From Macropodus opercularis (taxonomy: Eukaryota; Chordata; Actinopteri; Anabantiformes; Osphronemidae), in assembly GCA_030770545.1 (NCBI GenBank), contig JAUCMP010000026.1, forward strand, positions 6,676,501 through 6,740,500: a stretch of DNA of 64,000 nt. The letters run 5' to 3'. The position numbers and the translations under genes are program-made. Position 1 is the first letter of the stretch. The number at the start of each line of letters is the position of its first letter. Positions 53,001-62,571 of the stretch are shown here, one piece after another. The notes under the pieces were generated by a model that was given only the letters and a program-made list of their open reading frames with translations, had not been told where the DNA came from and ran no database searches.

Positions 53001-53860
53001 AGTCTTTGTTTCACCAGCAAGATCAAACACAGACACACACACTTCCTGTGTTGCTCCACAGCAACGACAACACATCCAGACTTGAAAGTCAGCTTTCTTA
53101 TTTGGCACCCAAAACTCACAGTTCTGCACTAATTATGCTTTGCAAGAAAAGTAACACTAATAGCATTAGACCTCGAACACACTCTCAATTAGGTGGTCAA
53201 CCTGGCCAGCTGATCAAGACAAAAAGCAAAGTGTTCGTCAGGTGTTGTGCGTGTTGCTTTGGAGTGAGTTTTGAGTGAATGTTAAGTTTCTGCCTGCATA
53301 ATATTGTTTTTAATGAAAATGTATTATCTGTGACATTTACAGTATCCATCAATGTAGTATCCTAATCAGCAAGGAAAATAAAATCCTACCTGGGTTTCTT
53401 CACGGGGAAGTAGCTGCTTTTTTTCTCTGGTACTCAGGTAACTGTGTATAAAAACAACAGCCATGGTCTAAAATACTAAAAAATGTGTAAGATCTGATTC
53501 TAAATACATTTGTGATATTTTGTGACTATCTACCAAAACAACCCTAATTAACACAGTTAATAGCTCTAGTACTCACTCCAGTTTCTTGAACCTTTCAAAG
53601 CCAGCAGCAACATACTTGGCTCCTGTCTGGAGGTCCTGGAGCTCTGTGACCCTGTGGCCCTGCCTCGGGGTGTACAGAGTCCTGACAGCCAGAGGAGCGC
53701 CGATGCTAAGGGTCACTTCATTAAGAAAGGCCTCCATAGAGGCCACCTGTCGCAGATTGACCACAAACCTCCGTCCGTTGTGGAAGGGGTCTCCATTCTT
53801 ATACACCACCACACTCTTCACTGGAGGCAGCAGAGTTGTGGCTGCAGTGCTGGCAGCCAT
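50080..53860 (-). CDS. dcdc2b: Doublecortin domain-containing protein 2B-like
   Basis: Microtubule-binding doublecortin-family protein; relatives act at cilia. On the minus strand, exons 53577-53860, 53390-53441, 52454-52524, 52231-52362, 52015-52149, 51808-51847, 51644-51709, 51318-51486, 51109-51215 and 50945-51013 join in frame to 375 residues. The first doublecortin domain starts VKSVVVYKNGDPFHNGRR (residues 14-31) and contains VRTLYTPRQGHRV and KYVAAGFERFKKLDYL. The second starts IIHVFRNGDLL (about 134-144) and contains VTEKVSLRTGAVR and CYVAVGTEKFQKLPYEE. The tail includes VFFARPVKVRKNRGQ and an acidic part. C-terminal exons are less certain: 50206-50265 plus 50080-50115 (ending SDAAEHH, stop) and open exon-like pieces near 50482-50540 and 50341-50430. 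The intron after 51808 reads as GC-AG. Its place between TMEM234 and IQCC matches human DCDC2B. Start: ATG at 53860, two bases after an AG acceptor. Confidence 0.88.
52672..52685. repeat. (AT)n microsatellite
   Basis: Short AT repeat inside a DCDC2B intron. Confidence 0.85.
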
Positions 53861-54856
53861 CTCTGAGCCAGCTGTTACCATCACAGTCCACAAACACATA
53901 TTTAAATGAGCTGTTAAGGTTTTAAGACCACACATACATGCTCTCTGCCTACATACAGATTTAATCACTGATACATACATACTCTCATGTACCAGATATG
54001 TTTAAAACTATAGTCAACCATACATAACTACAAACACATATTACAGAGCACTCACAAGTCTGATGGAGGATGAAGCAGGGAAATCACAAAATTGAAGGCA
54101 AAGGTAAAAAATTCTCTTCTGCTATTGTTGTGTCTCTGTCTGGACTCTCACTCACCACATTCCCCTCCTGCCTACAGCCCTAACGCTCACTCTCACTACT
54201 CCAGTGATGGCGGTGAGTATTTCCTGGTTGCTATGGCAGCGTGGCCAGCAATGACTGGCTTTGTGGGCAGCAACCACAACAAAAGATCCAGACAGACGAA
54301 GGGAGAATGGGTTGGTCACTATGTTGTAAGATTCAGTAAGACAATCTTACTCACAGTTGTCTGGATTTCCCAAAGCAAAATAATACAAGGCTTATAAATC
54401 ATGAATATTATTATTAAGCATCAGAACGAACCAGTAGGTGGAAGAAATATTATCTACATTTCTGTTATCATTTGACTGTGTGTGTGTATGTGTATATATA
54501 TATATAAAAACATTAATTTTCAGAGCAGGACAATACGTATTCTACCCAATTATTTTAGCCTTGCAATGCTTCGTCCTATTTGTCATTATTATTATTGGTA
54601 CTAAAACAATAAAAGACAAGAGCAGACATGTTCATCATTTGTTGCCTGACCATCCAATGTGATGAGTGAGAACTTGTTTATTGTGATGCAGAGAGTTAAT
54701 TAATCGGCGACAACAACCCTGAATTCTGTTCAGCAAAAATATTTCCTAGATGACAATTAATTACATTAATTATCTTCACAATAGCCTGATGACAATAACC
54801 AGCTAAACAATAAGGGGACAAAAACAGCACAAAGAAAATATTTTAGGAAAATATTA
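53861..54856. other. Between DCDC2B start and IQCC end
   Basis: Probably holds the DCDC2B promoter and 5'UTR. The acceptor-like GGCTCAG just before its start codon suggests an upstream noncoding exon. A TG/TA microsatellite lies at 54477-54506. No other gene seen. Confidence 0.5.
54477..54506. repeat. (TG)n(TA)n microsatellite
   Basis: TG repeat passing into TA repeat between DCDC2B and IQCC. Confidence 0.85.
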
Positions 54857-54862
54857 TTTATT
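54857..54862 (-). terminator. Candidate IQCC polyadenylation signal
   Basis: TTTATT on the plus strand (AATAAA on the minus strand), about 93 bases beyond the IQCC stop codon. Confidence 0.5.
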
Positions 54863-54954
54863 TTTCATTAACAAATAAATAATAAACAACACAACATAAA
54901 ATGCAGGCTTTTTCAACAAATTTGTACATCTAGTGTGGTTCATTACTTCTACTG

Positions 54955-56208
54955 TCAGGATATATGCAGCCTCTCCCTCAGTGACAAGTACTGTAGAAAA
55001 GAATGGAAAAAAACATCAACATTAGTTCTGTAGCTTTAATAATAAATTAATTATACTTCATTACCTCTAAGTTGCATGTCTTTTAGACAATTAAGACTTT
55101 ATGTGCATATTCACTTTGACATAGGTGCTTTACTATGAGAATTGCAGCTTCTTTGACCTGTTGCTCTGATGTGTCACTAAATGTTTTTCTTTTTTGCAGC
55201 AAAGGCAATTTTCTTACAGCAGAGGACTGCGACTGCTGATAACAAAACACTATATCTCTCCTCTCCTATCTTACCTTTTTCCTGCTGTCGATGGCCTGTT
55301 GGAGCCACACCAGCTCCATGGTCAGGGTGTTTCTATGTACACGGAGGGCCTCTGTTGTCCGTGGCACATCCTGGGAGTGGACATAGTTCATGTCCAGGTC
55401 CAAGCTGCTCCACGCGGAGGTGGAATCTCCTATGCTCTCCATCGCCCCTCCACCATTTTCTCCCTGCTGTTCCCTCACATCCCTCTGTCTCTGTCCATCT
55501 CCTTCAACATCCTTGAGAAAGCTGCAGACCCTGGAATCACAGTCACGGTGTTTGGTCTGCGACTCATCCCTCTCAGCTTCTATCTTTTCTGGCTGGACAT
55601 GCTGGTCCCGTCCCTTCTCTTGGGGTAAACACGTGTCTGCCTCTGCAGGTGGGGTCCGAAGACTGGAGCTGAACTTTATGCCTGGATCGGAAGGTTTGCT
55701 GGTTGAGCTGCTGGCTCGTAGAAATGGGCCGTGCTGACGAGGCACAAGGAAGCGAATGAGAAACGTATCGAACGGTTGTTAAAGCCACACACTCATAACA
55801 GACACACGTACTTACAGTGTCTGTGAAGTGGGGAATAGCTATGACCATGTCCCTCCACTGTAAATGGGACAAACCTCCATCAATTTCTTCGACAATGTCT
55901 TCGAAGTCTTCTCTGGCACTGCGGACCTCGTTTCTTACCAAGTGTCCACGAGCAAATGCCTACAAATAATATGACAGCCAGTAAAGGTTACAGGGGTAAA
56001 AGCCAGTGTTGTTGACTATTTGTCAAGCTCATGCTAATGCTAACTAGCTAACTGAGTTGGAACATTAGAAACTGTTTTCCGAGTTAGCAAGAGTAGCGAA
56101 CAGCACGAACCGCAGGTATAAAGACGGCACCTAAAGCAGTGACAAGTAATTAGATAAGGTTATTACCTGAAAACTGATGAAGACTTTCTCCCATGTACTT
56201 CTGTCCAT
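54955..56208 (-). CDS. iqcc: IQ motif-containing protein C
   Basis: IQ-motif protein of unknown function, expected to bind calmodulin or a related EF-hand protein. Minus-strand exons 56167-56208, 55816-55959, 55275-55733 and 54955-54990 join at phase 0 throughout to 226 residues. The IQ motif FQAFARGHLVR (residues 13-23) is split exactly after its Gln by intron 1. After it come EDFEDIVEEIDGGLSHLQW, matching the human EYEAIVREVEGDLGTLQW region, and near the end MELVWLQQAIDSRKK-YLSL, matching MELLWLQQAINSRKEYLLL. The middle is low-complexity and polar. Human IQCC is about 466 residues (recalled), so this form ends soon after the WLQQAI helix. The last exon carries only 11 codons plus the stop. 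DCDC2B is downstream in the same direction, as in human. Confidence 0.9.
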
Positions 56209-56562
56209 TGCTATGGTAACGGGACGTCGCTACTTCGAAAGCGGGAGACAAACGCGGATTTTTGAATTTGTTCCGGGGTTAATTAAAAAAATTAAAAGCT
56301 TGTGTTTGGGAAATGTAACCGTGTACGAATTCGAGGTACGCCTTTACCTTAATATGTTGTAACTGCCGCAAAATATCAACAGTTTTAACATAAAAGAATC
56401 CCAAACGATTGAAATAACTCACAGATACAGGCGTGGTATTCTATTTTGAAAAAACGGGAACGGAAGTGACCTTTATTTGTATATTCCGGTATTTTGAGTT
56501 TGCGATGTTGCTACTTATCACGTGGGATTTTTACCGAAAGTTTTTCGGTACCGCTGTTGATA
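56209..56562. promoter_or_regulatory. Shared IQCC/FANCM bidirectional promoter
   Basis: Only 354 bases separate the IQCC start codon (minus strand) and the FANCM start codon (plus strand). The interval has ETS-like GGAAGT/TTCCGG motifs (ACGGAAGT near 56460, ATTCCGG near 56484, GTTCCGG near 56270) and an E-box CACGTG at 56519-56524, with no clear TATA box. This is the usual makeup of a bidirectional housekeeping promoter; the transcription starts are not determined. Confidence 0.7.
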
Positions 56563-57961
56563 ATGAGTAGTAGTACAAATCAGAGGACTTTGTTCCAGAC
56601 CTGGGGTGCTGCCGTATCTCAAAACAAAGTTGTTCCGCCGAAAACAAGTGTCAAGAAAGCCGCTGGACGGCACAAACCGCCTCCTAGCAATAGCGCCGGG
56701 GTGGTTCCGACACATCCTCCTCGAAATCCTTTATGGACTGAAATCGGTCAAGGGTCCACATACACGTCAGGAAACCCAGTGAGGCCAGATGACTCCGTAC
56801 CTGCGTTTGAAGATGCAGATGACGACGATGATCTGATGGTGGTCGCTGTTTATGAAGCTGAAAGGAGCCTGGAGCTTGACAATGCAAGCTTGTTACAAAG
56901 TGCCAACCTTGTGAACACCGAGAGCAGAGGCCTCTCCCCTACCCCATCAGTTGGACAGACATATGCAGGCTTTCCTGGTTTTGACAGCTCCTCAGCCAAG
57001 GTATGGATCTACCCCACCAACTACCCCATCAGGGAGTACCAGCTGAAGATATCAGAGGCGGCCCTGTTTCAGAACACGCTGGTGTGTCTCCCCACTGGTC
57101 TGGGAAAGACATTTATAGCCTCAGTGGTTATGTACAACTTTTACCGCTGGTATCCAGCAGGGAAGATTGTATTTATGGCTCCCACCAAACCTCTGGTGGC
57201 ACAACAGATCGAGGCCTGTTATAAAGTCATGGGCATCCCACAGGAACACATGGCTGAGTTAACAGGTACACAATTGTGACACAAAAATCATGATCATTGT
57301 TTTTAGCTGTTATTGACAAGACTGGATCTGCTCACAGGCAGCACCGCGGCAAAGCAGAGGCAGCAGGTGTGGAAAGCCAAGCGCGTCTTCTTCCTCACCC
57401 CTCAGGTCATGGTGAACGATTTGTCTAGAGACACCTGCCCGGCTCAGCAGGTCAAATGTGTGGTCATCGATGAAGCTCACAAGGCGCTGGGCAACCATGC
57501 TTACTGTCAGGTAGAAAAACCTCCACTGAACCTTATAGAAGACCCATAGAGGTGGGAGACGCAACACAGTCAGTGCACAGGCGACCTAACTCAGTGTCCT
57601 GCACTTTCTCAGGTGGTCCGACAGCTTAGCAGCCAGACTCTGCAGTTCCGCATCCTTGCTCTCAGTGCCACTCCAGGGGGAGATACAAAGGTGAGGAAAA
57701 AAAAGTCTATTTTTGTCTTTTGACCAGGTGTGCATTAAAATTCAATTGTCCTTTTAACCATTCTCAAATCTGATCATCTCCAATCCTCCTCCATCCCTGC
57801 AGTCTGTGCAGTCGGTGATCTCCAATTTGCTCATCTCACATATTGAGCTGCGTTCAGAAGAAAGTCCAGACATCCAGGCACATTCCCACCAGCGCAGCGT
57901 GGAGAAAGTGGTGGTTCCTCTGGGAGAGGCTCTTTCTGCTTATCAGGCGCGCTACTTGCAG
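56563..57961 (+). CDS. fancm: FANCM DNA translocase, 5' exons (incomplete at window end)
   Basis: Fanconi anaemia group M protein, the DNA translocase that anchors the core complex at stalled forks and crosslinks. Exons 56563-57265, 57338-57510, 57613-57690 and 57803-57961 join in frame to 371 residues, ending in the donor CAG|GTAGGC. The start has the conserved QRTLFQTWG motif (residues 7-15), then an acidic linker and WIYPTNYPIREYQ. Helicase motif I is LPTGLGKTF (residues 176-184), with MAPTKPLVAQQIE after it. Motif II is DEAH (279-282) in VVIDEAHKALGNHAYCQ. Motif III is SATPGG (310-315). Human FANCM is about 2048 residues, so most of the protein is missing. No further exon was found to 64000; the next intron is therefore longer than 6 kb or the copy is truncated. 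I favour an intact gene continuing outside the window. Confidence 0.93.
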
Positions 57962-60757
57962 GTAGGCTCATGCAATCTTACACTAAACCTAGTTTAAATA
58001 AAACAAAAGACTTGGTCCCACAGACCGTGGAACCTTTTACGTTTGCTCTCTGCCTTCTGTCATACCTGGTGAGCTCAGGTGTGGTTGGGAAAGAAGTGCT
58101 AGTGTTATTCAGTAGTTTTTAATATGCATCTTCTATGTTTATCAAAACCCCTTTGGCAGGCGGAGTGGTGGAACAATCATAGTGTAAGAAATGAAACAAA
58201 TTAACTAATTAACACTGTTTGTTGTCATTCCTTATTGCTTTAAGCTACACTCACTCTCTTTATTAGGTCTGGTTTTATTGTTAGGTATGACCTTCTTTGT
58301 CCTTTGCTGCCATCGTGTGGTCAAGGTTTTCTTCAGTGTAATGAAGCTTAGCTGTTCTTATTGGTTCATTTACAGTTATGACAGACTTGGCTTGAAGGCA
58401 ACACCCTGTTACAGCTGGTAGTCTGTATTTCAGGGTTGATAGACTTTTTTTTAACTGTTAATAGACTCTACAGACCCTAGTCTTTATGTGTGCCACTGTT
58501 AACATGCAGCCCTGTCTGCATCATCTCGCTAAGCAGCTGGAATGTGACACCTGCCCTTGAAAGTCTAGACTTGTTGCGTGTTAACGCTTCTTCCATTTGT
58601 CTTTAATGTGTTGTGATGGCTTTTGTGTAATGTGAATCCACTTTTTTATGGAGTTACTTTAACTGTCATTTTTCACATGAACTGGACTGGAAGCATCTGC
58701 CTGTTAGTTATTATTTCTCTCTTCTAATTGGACTTGACAGCACATAACATAGAGATTATACTGTGCTAAAATGAACATTGCTACAGTCTTTCAGGTGGAG
58801 CTTAGGGATTGTGGAACAAACCATGCAGTGTAATCATTCATGCAGACACAGCTTTTCTCCTTTTGTTGCTGCTCCATTTTCTCAGGAAGTCAGCCCAGTA
58901 CTCCTTCATAACTTTATAACCAATAGGGTACATGTTAGTGTGGTTTGCAGTACGCTATACACAGATATACAGCGTGTCCTTGTTGTGAGAAGTTATCACT
59001 CTGCTCTGGCTCCAGTCTGTGAATTATGTATTAAGTGTATTGTGCAAATATTATGAGTAAAACTCTGCATGACTATAGATTTGAAAAGACAGGACACAAG
59101 CACTTTTTTATTGAACAAACAAAACCGCCAGTGAATTATCATAGTAGAGCATGTGTTTGCAAAACACACAAAAAAAAACAATAAGCAAAAAGACAGGAAA
59201 CACATTAAATGCTCACATATAATGTCCCCATATAACCAAGCTCTAAAGGAAAACCAGCCTATATGTATCATGGGCTTGCAGTGGTAATCCTACAATCATT
59301 AAAAGCAATATCCATTCTTTGGATTCTTTTGATGCCTATTGGACCTCAAAACTAGACAGCCTTCCCAAATAAATTGTACCTTTCCTTACTGCCTGGTCCT
59401 TATAGTGTTTGGGAATAAATGAGATGAAAGCAACTTTCTCACAGTTTGAGCTGAATTAGATTTTTATAAGTATATATATAGTATTTAACAATAAAGGTCT
59501 CTTCAACAAAATACTCACACCATGAAAATTTGGTTAGTACACTGATTTAATTTCACCGCAGTGATAGCAGAAACGTTACTCTCAACTCTAAGTAAAGCTT
59601 TTTGTTGCATTGCAATATATAGAGATGATCTACCCAGACATGTTATTTGGACTCTTTTCAGCTTCGTCAAATAACAAAAAAAATATCTATTTAGAATTGA
59701 TTTGCAGTAAATCAGTAGAGAGATTATTTGAAAAAACAAAGTAAGAAATTGACAGAGAATGAGAAGAGGTACGCAGCATCTGTTGCTGTGTGTGAACACG
59801 ACTTTAAACATGAGGATCCAGTCATTTGCATTATATTCGTAAAACAAAATGATGAATGTTATGAGTACATTGTTATGATTGTCACTCAGCAGTAAAGTCC
59901 GTTTTTCAGCATTTGGTTTGTGTTGGCAGCTTTACATTCGTGGTTTCACGTGTTTTCTGACAATTGTGTAGAGCTTATTGATGACTGAAGCCACCAGTTC
60001 TGATTTGTCTGTGGTTTATCTGGTTGCCCTGCATGGGGCAAACCGACAAACCTAAGAAGGTTAGTGGCCCGTGACCTGTAATAACCGGCTTGTTGACAGT
60101 GTTCTGGTGAATGTTGCAGGTGGTGGCAGTGTGACTGGCATCTCAAAGAGATATTACCTGTAGGGAGTTGGGTAGATTTCACCTAAAATAGAAATCATGC
60201 ATCAGCTCGAACAAACCTGAAATCACCTTATAAACTAGACAATGTCTAATCTTTTTTCGATGTGCAATTGCCTTCACCCCACATGACACAACATTGTATA
60301 TGTGCATCAAACAGAGAGGGGACACAATAAGACTGCATGTCCACTGGGAGCAATTTCCACAGTGGAAGAGACAGACTGTATATTTTTAACAGCACTCTAT
60401 AGTCACCGTGTTTACAGAACTCTAAGAGTTAAACTATTTCAACTTCTAACAAGAGATCACTGTACTACGAGCTATCTCTTTGTAAAAAGCATTTTTGTGT
60501 TGTGGGTTGTGTTCATGAGCATGAGTGTGGCAGTGGTTTTGTTCAGTGCTTAAGGGTAAAATTAGGGTCTAAAATACACATGAATGAAACTTTGCGTAGG
60601 ATATGGGCAGAGATTTTTTTCTTTTATCAATTCCCAACTTGGTGTGTTGGGCGTAACAAAATTTTCCACCTGAGACAATAGCTGAGCTGGGGCAGTGTTT
60701 AGGAAGTCTTTGAGGCTCAAGGGTCAAAGATAGTATGTTGGACTCTCCTCTTGTCCT
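57962..60757. other. FANCM intron 4 and probable SOUL 3'UTR
   Basis: No FANCM-like exon (for example the segment containing LTKYQ or ISLYHGYELL) is visible on the plus strand. On the minus strand this is downstream of the SOUL gene; a possible AATAAA (TTTATT at 59107-59112) would imply a 3'UTR of about 1.6 kb. Otherwise AT-rich filler. Confidence 0.5.
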
Positions 60758-62571
60758 TTAACGTCGCTCTAGGAACCAGATCTCATTCTGACGATTGCTG
60801 TGAGCTGGGTTTGTGTAGCCAGCCACGATGAACGAGTCGTAGACACACATACCAGGAGAGTCTAGCAGCTCTGCCATGGCATTGATCTGGTTAATGATGG
60901 TCACTTCATTGGTAGGACCAGTGAAAGCCCTGGTAAAGGTAAAGGGGAAATGATGCTTAGGTATGAGAATTAGACCATAGACATATACACACACAGAAAT
61001 TGCAATGCCACTAATTTTACCTGTACTGATTCATGCTCACTTATGAATAAAATGGGGGAAAGGAATTGCAGAAAATTGTAATAAACTTTTTACTAGCCTT
61101 GTGTATACAACTGTGGCAGGCCAGATCTCTATAACGATCTCGCTGTCTTGTGGCTGTGGTGGCTGGGCCTGATGCTCTGTGGGAAGGTAGTATGCCACAG
61201 TGACATCATGGGAGATCACAGAGTGGTTCTCATCTGTGCGCACCACCGTCACAATAGGAAGCGTCATTCCCAGATAGTCACCTATATGAAAAAAGTGGAT
61301 GTGCTTGGAGATTAAAATAAATAAAGGTAAATGGAAATGAGAGACACAAGGCAGAGGATCAAGTGGGAGGACGATGATTGTGTCCTTGCTTGTAGACTCA
61401 CCTAATGAGTTCTGCTGGCAAATGTATCTCATTATCCTCATGAAGCCGTAGCAGATACTCTGTTCATAAGTGTCTTCACGCATTGTTATACAAGCCCAGT
61501 GCCCCTTCTCGTAGTGGCGTTTCTCATAGAGCAGTTCCCCGCACTGAAAACGTCCACACAAGAGAGGACATAGTTAGAATCTCAGCACCTGATAAACATT
61601 GTGTTACACTGAACTACATTATCTTACGTACATTACATAAAGAAACACTTTTCATCACAACAGGACCAAATGTTCCAGCTAATGGGATGATGAAATATGT
61701 ATTTTGAATAAATGTAAGACCTATTTAGTGCTGCTAGCTCCAAGTGTTTTTTTAACTGGTTAAATCTTTATTTAAGCAAAAATAAATGTAAGAAAGGAAA
61801 GTGGTGTAACTATTACTGGTGCATTTCTGTGTAGTTGTTGTTTTGACTGGTAATAAATATCCTGGCGACTTTTGCCTACAATAAAATAATATTCCAGTCT
61901 CACTGATATCTTTGAACCTTCCTATTATATATTTAGATATGTTTATAAACAGTTGTGACACAATGATACTTGGACAATGTTTGTACAGCATTAACATTGC
62001 ATCTTAGGTGTGTGACCTAATGTTTCATGTCTGTTCTTTTTTGCAGGGCACTAAAGCCTCCTCTAAAAATAGATTGTCGTCGTTTGTTTAACATGAGACT
62101 CCAGCCAAGTTTAAATGAACTAATTAACTCAAGTTAAACCAATTAGCTCTCTTTATTTATATGCCCCCCTAAGGAGTTTAAATGGCTTATTGTATGGCAT
62201 GACACCATCATCTTGTTGAAAATAAATAGCTGACCCATACTCACACATGAGGCTGCCATTATGCTCTGTTTTGTGTTTATAAAAATGCCTAATCTTTAGA
62301 AGCCTGTGTTGTATTTGTACTCATGGGTGGTAAAGTCTTTAAGTGCTGTTATATGTGTGTGTATGTTTCATTTAGGAACATTTAGAAATTATTTTAAACA
62401 CAAACTGAACATCTATTTTTTCATACTGAACATGTAAATGAACGTATGCAGATAAGTTATTAAGTAAAGCTCAGAAACCTTCTCTTTGCGTGTGAGGAGG
62501 GTGAAGGGGATGTGTTCCCTGTGACTCCGTCCTTGGTTGTTGCTGGTTAGCTGTTGAATGGGTTCTGCCAT
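60758..62571 (-). CDS. SOUL/HEBP heme-binding family protein
   Basis: SOUL-family protein, expected to bind heme or other tetrapyrroles in the cytosol. Minus-strand exons 62479-62571, 61402-61543, 61098-61281 and 60758-60929 join in frame to 196 residues, close to HEBP1 (189) and HEBP2 (205). Family marks are YEKRHYEKGHWACI (compare YEERACEGGKFATV in HEBP1), GMTLPIVTVV (compare GMTVPVSFAV), VVYTRAFTG, and the ending SNRQNEIWFLERR (compare RRNEVWLVKA). The N-terminus, MAEPIQQLTSNNQ, has no signal peptide. The intron between 61098 and 60929 keeps frame only if its donor is GC (ACAAG|GCTAGT). It lies antisense within what appears to be FANCM intron 4. I cannot say which fish SOUL paralogue it is. 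Confidence 0.85.

Noticed and set aside
62030..62095. Acceptor-like TTTTTTGCAG followed by a short open stretch on the plus strand, considered as FANCM exon 5
   Set aside because: The encoded residues do not resemble FANCM and the frame stops after 15 codons.
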